From Prevotellaceae bacterium (GTDB taxonomy: Bacteria; Bacteroidota; Bacteroidia; Bacteroidales; UBA932), in the NCBI GenBank assembly GCA_031290755.1, contig JAITMY010000189.1:1-7002 (forward strand): a DNA stretch of 7,002 nucleotides, read 5' to 3'. This document shows, piece by piece, positions 1-6,271 of this stretch. Position 1 is the stretch's first letter, and each line of letters begins with the position of its first letter. The notes under the pieces were generated by a model. It was not told the origin of the DNA. It did not search any database and saw only the letters and a program-made list of their open reading frames with translations. The position numbers were made by a program, and so were the translations under genes.

Positions 1-159
1 AGCAGCGCGCTGGCCGAGGCGCTTGAGCGCCTGCTCACCGACCGCGAGCTGCTGCGCCGGTGCAGCGAAAACGCCCTGCGCCTGTCCCGCACCGAGTATA
101 GCGACGCCGTGCTCGCCCAAAAGCTGCAAGAGGCCTACCTTGCCATTACTGATTTTTAG
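1..159 (+). CDS. C-terminal end of a probable glycosyltransferase (partial)
   Basis: Frame 1 is open from the first base to a TAG at 157-159, giving 52 residues of a protein whose start lies outside the window. The tail has the pattern common at the end of GT-B fold, GT4-type glycosyltransferases: a helix of the form 'aLaeAlerLLtDreLlrr', then 'seNAlrlsrteYs', then a final helix 'KLqeaYlai'. This helix normally packs back onto the donor-binding domain. No catalytic or nucleotide-sugar binding residue is in view, so the donor, acceptor and product (LPS, capsule or another glycan) cannot be told. The fragment is very GC-rich (46 of the first 60 bases are G or C), like the next gene. Its stop codon lies inside the promoter proposed for that gene. 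Family assignment is inferred from tail pattern alone; another helical C-terminus is possible. Confidence 0.55.
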   Translation, partial: SSALAEALERLLTDRELLRRCSENALRLSRTEYSDAVLAQKLQEAYLAITDF

Positions 160-168
160 CCACCTTCG
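140..168 (+). promoter_or_regulatory. Probable Bacteroidota-type promoter for the outer-membrane protein gene
   Basis: A -33 element TTG (140-142, followed by C) is separated by 18 bases from CACCTTCG (161-168), a variant of the Bacteroidota -7 consensus TAnnTTTG. A T5 run (153-157) precedes it, as in the two stronger promoters at 3715 and 5901. The -33 element lies inside the last codons of the upstream gene and the stop codon TAG is in the spacer. Mismatches in the -7 box (C for the first T, C for the second T of TTTG) make it the weakest of the three. The likely start of transcription is only some 8-10 bases before the ATG at 181. Confidence 0.5.
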
Positions 169-180
169 CCGCGCAACAGT

Positions 181-3100
181 ATGGCACACCTTCGCACCCT
201 GCTTGCCGTATTTTGCCTGCTGCCTGCGCTCGCGGCGGCGGAGCGGGCGCCGCAAAGCCTCTTTCGCGCACGCTCCATCACGGCCACGGCCACGGGCGCT
301 GCCGTGCAGCTTGACACGCTAAGCCTTGTCCCCGGCTCGCTCGCCCTGCGCGACGCGCAGGGCCGCCTTGTCCCCGACTCGCTCTACGAGGTGGACTACG
401 CCCGCGCCACCCTTGCCGGCCTCCCGCGGGGCGGTGCGCTGAGCGGTGCGCTGAGCGCCACCTACTGCGTGCTCCCCTTTTTGCTGACCAAGCCCGTTTT
501 CAGCAAGGCGCCGGAGCAGTTCCTTTCCGGCGACACCATCCTGAGCGAGGGCAACCCGCTCTTTGCGCCCCGCGCCTACCCCCGCCAGCGCGAGGGCGTG
601 CTGGCCAGCAGCGGCCTTGAGCACAGCGGCAGCCTCATGCGCGGCCTCAACGTGAGCACCAGCAGCAGCACCTCCCTCACCTCCGAGCTGTCGCTACAGC
701 TGTCGGGCAAGCTGACCGACGAGCTGAGCATGGTGGCCGCCATCTCCGACAAAAGCCTGCCCGTGAGCGCGGAGGGCAACACGGCCTCGCTGCAAGAGTT
801 CGACAAGGTGTTCGTCAGCGTGTTCACCAAGCAGTCCACCCTGTCTGCCGGCGACGTGGAGCTGCGCGAGGAGCAGGACTTTTTTGGCAAGCACAGCCGC
901 AAGGCGCTTGGCGCGGCGTTCTCCACGCGGCAGAAAAAGGGGGATGCGCTCTACACCGTGAGCGCGTCGGCGGGGGTGGGCAAGGGGAAGTTTGCCCGCA
1001 GCACGCTGGCGGTTGTCAACGGCAGCCAAGGCCCGTACCAGCTTTCGGGCGCCGAGGGCGAGCGCAGCATCGTGGTGCTGTCGGGCAGCGAGCGCGTGTA
1101 CGCCGACGGCAGGCTGCTGGAGCGCGGCAGCGACGCCGACTACACCATCAGCTACGCCACGGCAGAGCTGACCTTCATGCCCCGCTTTGTGGTTACGCAC
1201 GACGTGCACCTGACGGTGGAGTTTGAGTACAGCGAGCAGAGCTACACCCGCTACGTTGCCGGCCTGCACAATGCGCTGCGGCTGCGCAGGGGCAGCCTTT
1301 ACCTGAACGCTTTCTACGAGGGTGATGTGCGCAGCCAGCCCCTTGACAATGACTTGACCGATGCGGAAGTGCAGCAGCTGGCCGCCGCCGGAGCGCAGCA
1401 CTGGCGGGCAGTAGCCCCTGCGGTGGACAGCGTGGCGTGGAGCGCCAGCGAAATCCTGTACCGCAAAAAGGATACGGTGAGCAACGGGGCGCCGCTCACC
1501 GTTTACGAGTACTCCGCCGACCCTGCGGTGGCCTGCTACCGGCTGCGCTTTTCGGAGGTGGCGGGCGGCAGCTACAAGCTGGCCAGCTCCTCGGCCAACG
1601 GGCGGGTGTATGCGTGGGTGGGCGCGGGCAGCGGCAGCTTCGAGCCTGTGCGGCGCCTCGTGGCCCCCAAGCGGCAGCTGCTGCTTACCGTTGGCGGCGC
1701 CTTTCGCGCAGATTCGGGCAGCGGCCTTGCCCTCAACGCGGCCATGTCCAGCAGCAGCGCCAACCTGTTTGCCGCCGCCCCCGATGCAGCTAAAACAGGC
1801 TTCGGCCTCAGCGTGGCGGGGGAAACAGGCTGGGAGCTACCGCACCAAAACCGGCTGAAGCTTAGCTCGTCGGCGCTGCTGTTCGGCAAGAGCTTTGCTA
1901 CCCCCGAACGCTTTGTCGGCTCCGAATTTGAGGACGATTGGAACATTGACGGCGAGCTGCTGGGCAGGGATTTCCGGCAGCTTGCCGTGGGCCTCGGCTA
2001 CCGCCACGCCGACAGGTTTGGCGCCGGCACCACCTTCACCGCCCTCAGCGTGGGCAGCACCGATGCGGCGCTTAGCCCCCTCGACACCTCCTACTCGGCC
2101 ATGCTGGGCGGCCTGCTACAGGCCGATGTCTGGCTGCGCTACCGCCGCTTTGCAAGCTTTGCCAACGGCAGCTTTTTGCGCACCTCGCAGCGCGACCGCA
2201 CCTCGCAGCAGCTGCGGGCTAAGGCAGAGGTGGCGCAGGGCTTTTGGGCGCTCACCGCTGGGCTGCGTGGCGAGCTGGAGCGCAACCTCATCCTTGTTGA
2301 CCACGTGCTGGTGAGCCGGGCAAACTACAGCGCGGCCTTCTACCTGGCGGAGTTTTTTCTTCGCACGGATAGCGCCAAGCACTCGGCTGGCCTGTTCACC
2401 CGCTACCGCATGGACTTTTCGCCGCAGGGTAGCGTGCTGCAAGCCCACATGCAAACGCGCGAGGTAGGCCTCACCGGCGAGCAGAACGGCAAAACCGTGC
2501 GCAACAAGCTTACCGTTACCTACCGCAACATCCGCTACGCTGCGGACACCGCCGCGCCGGAGAACATGCTGCTGGGGCGCGAGGAGCTTTCGGGCACCTT
2601 TGCGAACGGCTTTGTCAGCGCCTCCACGCTGTACGAGCTGGGCGCCGGCATGGAACCTAAGCAGGATTTCATATACGTGGAGGTCGGCACCGCGCAGGGC
2701 ATTTATGCGTGGCACGACTACAACGGCAACGGCGTGAAGGAGCTGAACGAGTTTGAGGTGGCCGCGTTTCGCGACGAGGCCTTGTACATCCGCGTGGCGC
2801 TGCCCTCGCGCGAGTACGTGCAGGCCTACACCGGCAAGTTCGCCTTCCAGCTCAGCCTGCTGCCGGCCATGATTATTGGGAAGCAAAGCGGGCTGCTTGG
2901 CTTCCTGTCGCGGCTCAGCAACACTTTTTCGTTCAGCAACGCGCATAAGAACTTGCGCAGCAGCTTTGCCAGCAACGCCAACCCTTTTTTCAGCGAGCCG
3001 CTTGGCGACACCGCCGTGCTCAGCCAGAGCAGCGCGGTGGTCAACACGCTCAGCTACCTCTCGCCCAGTGCGCGCACCAAGGTGGAGCTGGGCTGGCAAA

Positions 3101-3669
3101 GCAACAGGGCAAAGAGCCTGCTTGTGAACGGCTTCGAAATTCGGCAGAATAACCTTGTCAGCCTAAACGCCGAGCAGCGCCTGACGAGCGTGGTCATGCT
3201 CCGCGCCGGCGTTCAGCGCGAGGCAAAGGACTACGGGGCGCAGTATGCGCAGGTCGGCGCGGGCTACGCCCTGTTGCAGCACGTGCTCGGCGGCGCCTGC
3301 GAGCTCACCCCGCTGATGCATCTGCGCGTGAGCGCCTCCTACAAGCTCTCTATGAAGGAGAACCGCACCGGCGGCGAGCTGGCCGACTTGCACGACGCGC
3401 AGCTGGAGGGCACCTACAACTTCCCGCAAAAGGGGGTGCTCACCGGCAGCGTGGGCTTCGTGTCCACCGCCTTCGCCGGCGAAAGCGGCGGCATTGTGGG
3501 CTACGAAATGCTGCAAGGCTACGGCGCCGGACGAAACTTTACGTGGGGCACAGCCTTTAAGCGCTTGCTGGGCAAGGGTTTTGAGCTGAACCTGCTGTAC
3601 GCAGGCCGAAAGCTGCCCGTGGGCAAAGTGGTGCACAGCGGCAGCGTGGAGGTGAGGATGGTCTTTTAG
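181..3669 (+). CDS. Large predicted outer-membrane beta-barrel protein, uncharacterised Bacteroidota family
   Basis: The 1162-residue product starts with a classical signal peptide (hydrophobic core at residues 4-17, probable cleavage after AAA at 18-20). It ends in EVRMVF with hydrophobic residues at -1, -3, -5 and -7 and a terminal Phe, the usual BAM recognition signature of outer-membrane barrels. Most of the chain is alternating polar/hydrophobic beta sequence with short turns. Recognisable blocks are a beta-module at about 42-96 (LVPGS, PDSLYEVDY), a Ser/Thr-rich stretch followed by LSLQLSGKLTDELSMVAAISD (171-190), a second beta-module at about 297-350 (SGSERVYADGRLLERG, then DYTISYATAEL), and an EF-hand-like loop at 846-857 (DYNGNGVKELNE). 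From memory, proteins of about this size with these blocks are widespread in Bacteroidota and carry no assigned function; similar beta-modules also occur in SprA-like proteins. It is not a TonB receptor, as no plug domain or TonB box is visible, and it lacks a T9SS C-terminal domain. The ATG at 181 has no Shine-Dalgarno but gives an intact signal peptide. The gene is very GC-rich and has no frameshift. Function is unknown; surface transport, assembly or adhesion are possibilities only. Confidence 0.82.
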   Translation: MAHLRTLLAVFCLLPALAAAERAPQSLFRARSITATATGAAVQLDTLSLVPGSLALRDAQGRLVPDSLYEVDYARATLAGLPRGGALSGALSATYCVLPFLLTKPVFSKAPEQFLSGDTILSEGNPLFAPRAYPRQREGVLASSGLEHSGSLMRGLNVSTSSSTSLTSELSLQLSGKLTDELSMVAAISDKSLPVSAEGNTASLQEFDKVFVSVFTKQSTLSAGDVELREEQDFFGKHSRKALGAAFSTRQKKGDALYTVSASAGVGKGKFARSTLAVVNGSQGPYQLSGAEGERSIVVLSGSERVYADGRLLERGSDADYTISYATAELTFMPRFVVTHDVHLTVEFEYSEQSYTRYVAGLHNALRLRRGSLYLNAFYEGDVRSQPLDNDLTDAEVQQLAAAGAQHWRAVAPAVDSVAWSASEILYRKKDTVSNGAPLTVYEYSADPAVACYRLRFSEVAGGSYKLASSSANGRVYAWVGAGSGSFEPVRRLVAPKRQLLLTVGGAFRADSGSGLALNAAMSSSSANLFAAAPDAAKTGFGLSVAGETGWELPHQNRLKLSSSALLFGKSFATPERFVGSEFEDDWNIDGELLGRDFRQLAVGLGYRHADRFGAGTTFTALSVGSTDAALSPLDTSYSAMLGGLLQADVWLRYRRFASFANGSFLRTSQRDRTSQQLRAKAEVAQGFWALTAGLRGELERNLILVDHVLVSRANYSAAFYLAEFFLRTDSAKHSAGLFTRYRMDFSPQGSVLQAHMQTREVGLTGEQNGKTVRNKLTVTYRNIRYAADTAAPENMLLGREELSGTFANGFVSASTLYELGAGMEPKQDFIYVEVGTAQGIYAWHDYNGNGVKELNEFEVAAFRDEALYIRVALPSREYVQAYTGKFAFQLSLLPAMIIGKQSGLLGFLSRLSNTFSFSNAHKNLRSSFASNANPFFSEPLGDTAVLSQSSAVVNTLSYLSPSARTKVELGWQSNRAKSLLVNGFEIRQNNLVSLNAEQRLTSVVMLRAGVQREAKDYGAQYAQVGAGYALLQHVLGGACELTPLMHLRVSASYKLSMKENRTGGELADLHDAQLEGTYNFPQKGVLTGSVGFVSTAFAGESGGIVGYEMLQGYGAGRNFTWGTAFKRLLGKGFELNLLYAGRKLPVGKVVHSGSVEVRMVF
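431..457 (+). repeat. 12-bp tandem repeat inside the outer-membrane protein gene
   Basis: The unit GCGGTGCGCTGA occurs twice without a gap (431-442 and 443-454) and is followed by the first three bases of a third copy. The repeat keeps the reading frame and encodes a doubled GALS motif (GALSGALS) in the N-terminal beta-module. A gain or loss of one unit would change the protein by four residues without a frameshift. It probably arose by local slippage in GC-rich sequence. Confidence 0.8.
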
Positions 3670-3714
3670 TTAAAAACTTGTTGATAAATAAAACTGCCCC
3701 CATTGATATAAAAC

Positions 3715-3744
3715 TTGCCTGCGTTCAAATTTTTACTACCTTCG
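3715..3744 (+). promoter_or_regulatory. Bacteroidota sigma-type promoter for the OmpA-family gene
   Basis: TTG at 3715-3717 (followed by C) is 19 bases from TACCTTCG at 3737-3744, close to the Bacteroidota consensus TTG / TAnnTTTG with its usual spacing. The T5 run just upstream (3730-3734) and the whole block from AATTTTTACTACCTT onward match the promoter at 5901-5929 at 19 of 21 positions. It lies in the only AT-rich intergenic stretch of this part, 55 bases before the ATG at 3800, so a leader of about 50 bases is expected. No factor-independent terminator hairpin for the upstream gene is visible between 3670 and 3714. Confidence 0.8.
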
Positions 3745-3799
3745 CCACTTGTTATTATTATGTATGCTTGTCCACGAGTTAAATTGTAAATGAGGAGTA

Positions 3800-5884
3800 A
3801 TGAAAAAAGGTTTGTCGTCTATAGTTGCTTTCACGTTGGCCTTGGCGCTGTGCGCTCAGGAGCAGCGTGTGCTGCCTAACGTAGAGTTCGACGCGGCCTC
3901 ATTTCCGGACAAGAAGGCGGAGTTGCAAGCGGCGCAAAAAATGCTGGAGCAGGGCACGAAGTTGTACGAAAGCGGCAAGGGGGTACGTGGCTTGGAGTCC
4001 TTACCCTACCTGCTAAAAGCGAACGACTTTAACCCCAACAACGCTAACCTGAACATTATGATTGGCGACTGCTACCTAAACTCTCCGGAGAAGAGCAAAG
4101 CGATACCCTTTTACCAAAAAGCAGCCTCCCTCGCCTCGCCGGCAATGAGCGTAGCGGTCAAAAAGTTGGGGGGGGCCTACCATCACACCTACCAGCTGGA
4201 CGAGGCGATACAATGCTTCGATGCGTGTAAGGCGAACTTAAACCCCAACGACAAGGCCTACGAGGAAAATCTGCGCTACTTCGACAAAAAGATTGCCGAG
4301 TGCAAAGTTGCTAAAGAGCTGGTGGCTGACCCGGTGAGCGTGGTGATAAGCAACTTGGGCGCGGTGGTCAACTCCTCTTATATGGACTACTCGCCGGTTA
4401 TCAACGCCGATGCATCAAGCCTGTACTTTACCTCCACGCGCGCGAATGACTACTCAAGCCCTGTAGAGGGCGACTATAGCGAAAACATTTACGAAACCAA
4501 CCGCCTGAAAGGAGGGCAGTGGACCCCACCGGCCAACCTTGGCGCGACCATCAACAAGGCGGGGAACAGCGCCGTAGCCGGTATTTCCCCCGATGGCCAG
4601 ATGCTGTTCGTCTATTTGGATGAAAATGGGGGAGACTTGGGTTACTCTATGCGGGTTGGCGACAGCTGGGGGCCTAAAAAGTCGCTGGGGAGAGCCATTA
4701 ACTCTCCGGCGCACGAAAGCAACGCCTCGCTGTCTCCCGACGGGCGCACCTTGTTTTTCATCAGCAACCGCCCAAACTCCAATAACCCCAACGCCCCCAA
4801 AAAGCACCACATCTACTACTCTCGAAAAGATGCTACCGGCAATTGGACTCCGGCGCGGCCTATGGGCGCCCCGATAGATTCTGAAGAAGAAGAAGTTGCA
4901 GTATTTGCCCACCCTAACGGCAAAACCCTCTTTTTTAGCTCCAACGGCCACAACACTATGGGAGGCTTTGATATTTTCCGCTCCGACTTGAAAGATGGCA
5001 GGTGGGGCACGCCGGTAAACATTGGCTACCCCATCAACACCCCCGATAACGATAACTTTTTTGTGCTGTCGGCAAGTGGACGCCACGCCTACTTTTCGTC
5101 ATTCCGTAGCGGCGGGTCGGGCTGGCAGGATATTTACCAGATTACCTTTGTGGAGCCAAAGCAAACCCTTACGGCCTCAGAGGATAAGCTGATTGCCTAC
5201 ATGCAAAAGCCACTAAGCGAAATTGCCGTGGCAGAGAAGGTGCAAGTGAACGCTATGGCGCTCACGCTGCTCAAAGGCGCCGTGAAGGACGCCAGCACGG
5301 AGACCCCCATTCAGGCCATCATCGAAATTTACGACAACGAGCTGAACGTGTCGGTGGCTTCGTTTGAAACCAACTCGCTGACAGGGCGCTACATGGTGTC
5401 ATTGCCATCAGGTAAAAACTATGGCATTTTCGTTAGGGCAGACGGCTACCTGTTCTACTCCGAAAACATTGACATCCGCAGCAGCGTAGGCTATCAGGAG
5501 TTGGAAAAAGATATTAAGCTCAGCAAGCCGGACGTGGGGGCAAAGGTCGCGCTCCGCAACATCTTTTTTGAAACAGGGAAGGCCATGCTGACCGACGAGT
5601 CCATCTCGGAGCTTAACCGTGTGGTAGATTTGCTCAATGGGTTGCCTAAGCTAAGCATCGAAATATCCGGCTACACGGATAACGTAGGGCAAACCGCGTT
5701 TAATCAGCATCTTTCAGAGGCAAGAGCTAAATCGGTGGTGGACTACCTTACGCTAAAGGGCATAAGCGCTGCGCGGCTAACCTACGTAGGCTACGGTAGC
5801 GAATTCCCGTTGGCGGACAACTCCACTTCGGCAGGACGGGCACAAAACCGTCGGACGGAGTTTAAAATATTAAAAAATGAGTAG
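3800..5884 (+). CDS. TPR-PD40-CarbopepD_reg-OmpA envelope protein (PorE-like architecture)
   Basis: The 694-residue product has a signal peptide (1-19), TPR-like helices (about 40-170), and five PD40-type beta-propeller blades. The blades are marked by YSPVINADASSLYF (about 197), GISPDGQMLF (261), LSPDGRTLFF (311), AHPNGKTLFF (370) and VLSASGRHAYF (422). A carboxypeptidase-regulatory-like beta-sandwich follows (about 488-577), then an OmpA C-terminal domain (about 587-691). The OmpA domain has the peptidoglycan-binding signature: YTDNVG at 625-630 with Asp627, LSEARA at 638-643 with Arg642, and a final NRRTEF. These Asp and Arg residues bind diaminopimelate in the family. The domain order equals that of PorE of the type IX secretion system, which links outer-membrane parts to peptidoglycan, but paralogues with this order are common, so the symbol is not assigned. 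Cys18 could be lipidated, yet Leu at -1 is a poor lipobox, and cleavage after Ala19 is an alternative. The start has AGGAG at 3793-3797, only two bases from ATG. The gene contains a G8 run at 4168-4175. Confidence 0.9.
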   Translation: MKKGLSSIVAFTLALALCAQEQRVLPNVEFDAASFPDKKAELQAAQKMLEQGTKLYESGKGVRGLESLPYLLKANDFNPNNANLNIMIGDCYLNSPEKSKAIPFYQKAASLASPAMSVAVKKLGGAYHHTYQLDEAIQCFDACKANLNPNDKAYEENLRYFDKKIAECKVAKELVADPVSVVISNLGAVVNSSYMDYSPVINADASSLYFTSTRANDYSSPVEGDYSENIYETNRLKGGQWTPPANLGATINKAGNSAVAGISPDGQMLFVYLDENGGDLGYSMRVGDSWGPKKSLGRAINSPAHESNASLSPDGRTLFFISNRPNSNNPNAPKKHHIYYSRKDATGNWTPARPMGAPIDSEEEEVAVFAHPNGKTLFFSSNGHNTMGGFDIFRSDLKDGRWGTPVNIGYPINTPDNDNFFVLSASGRHAYFSSFRSGGSGWQDIYQITFVEPKQTLTASEDKLIAYMQKPLSEIAVAEKVQVNAMALTLLKGAVKDASTETPIQAIIEIYDNELNVSVASFETNSLTGRYMVSLPSGKNYGIFVRADGYLFYSENIDIRSSVGYQELEKDIKLSKPDVGAKVALRNIFFETGKAMLTDESISELNRVVDLLNGLPKLSIEISGYTDNVGQTAFNQHLSEARAKSVVDYLTLKGISAARLTYVGYGSEFPLADNSTSAGRAQNRRTEFKILKNE

Positions 5885-5900
5885 AATAGTAATAAAAGCG

Positions 5901-5929
5901 TTGCGTGTGCCGAATTTTTACTACCTTTG
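5901..5929 (+). promoter_or_regulatory. Consensus Bacteroidota promoter for the Dabb gene and probably fumC
   Basis: TTG at 5901-5903 (followed by C) is 18 bases from a perfect TAnnTTTG box, TACCTTTG, at 5922-5929. The T5 run (5915-5919) and flanks match the promoter at 3715-3744 almost exactly. Transcription should begin about 4-7 bases after the box, leaving a leader of roughly 15-18 bases before the ATG at 5951. This position also rules out the in-frame TTG at 5927 as the translation start, because that codon lies inside the -7 box. It is the best match to consensus in the window. Confidence 0.87.
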
Positions 5930-5950
5930 TCACCGTATCAATTTTCGCTT

Positions 5951-6256
5951 ATGGTAAAGCATATAGTTATGTGGCGCCTTAAAAATGAGGCACTTGGCAG
6001 TGATAAGGCGCACAACGTGCAGCTGCTAAAGGTGGAATTGGAGGCGCTTAACGGGAAAATACCGGGCTTGATTGCGCTGGAGGTGGGTACTGATTTCTCA
6101 AAAAGCGACAGCAGCGCAGACGTAGTGCTCTGCGCTACGTTCAATAGCCGCGAAGACTTAAACAGCTACATTGAGCACCCGCTGCACAAGGCCATAGGAG
6201 CATCGCTTGTGCGCAAGGTGGTTGAAGAAAGAAGAATGATTGACTATACAATATAA
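5951..6256 (+). CDS. Dabb (stress-responsive alpha/beta-barrel) domain protein
   Basis: The 101-residue product is a single Dabb domain (PF07876-type dimeric ferredoxin-like barrel) of the usual length. Hallmarks are VKHIVMWRLK at 2-11 with His4, the KIPGLIALEVG strand at 36-46, a DVVLCATFNS strand at 57-66, HPLH at 76-79, and a last strand ending ERRMIDY at 93-99. There is no signal peptide, so it should be cytoplasmic. Family members range from stress-induced proteins of unknown role to small cyclases and related enzymes; nothing here tells which, and a catalytic role is not implied. I chose ATG 5951 over the in-frame TTG at 5927 because the latter is inside the promoter and because family members begin at this Met-Val-Lys-His. 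No Shine-Dalgarno is present; the region before the start is AT-rich. It ends 15 bases before fumC, suggesting one transcript. Confidence 0.9.
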   Translation: MVKHIVMWRLKNEALGSDKAHNVQLLKVELEALNGKIPGLIALEVGTDFSKSDSSADVVLCATFNSREDLNSYIEHPLHKAIGASLVRKVVEERRMIDYTI

Positions 6257-6271
6257 ATTTTGACAGGTAAA

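Noticed and set aside
2116..3099. 327-codon open frame on the - strand inside the outer-membrane gene (also 235 codons at 694-1401)
   Set aside because: These are products of high GC and codon bias opposite a well-supported gene. Their translations are low-complexity, rich in Ala, Arg, His and Val, with no recognisable domain and no promoter or intergenic space.
3670..3714. Factor-independent terminator after the outer-membrane gene
   Set aside because: The stretch is AT-rich but I find no GC-rich inverted repeat followed by a T run. The same is true of 5885-5900.
3760..3789. Nine-codon leader ORF (ATG at 3760, TAA at 3787-3789) before the OmpA-family gene; another tiny ORF at 3764-3793
   Set aside because: No ribosome binding site, no run of regulatory codons, and no attenuator hairpin after it. 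Short ORFs of this size are expected by chance.
5927..5950. TTG at 5927 as an upstream start for the Dabb protein
   Set aside because: It lies inside the -7 promoter box, would add eight residues not expected in the family, and the ATG at 5951 gives the usual N-terminus.
6240..6262. A separate promoter for fumC around AAATTTTG (6255-6262)
   Set aside because: The box has a mismatch at its first base and no TTG lies 17-21 bases upstream; the nearest ones give spacers of 12 or 30 bases.
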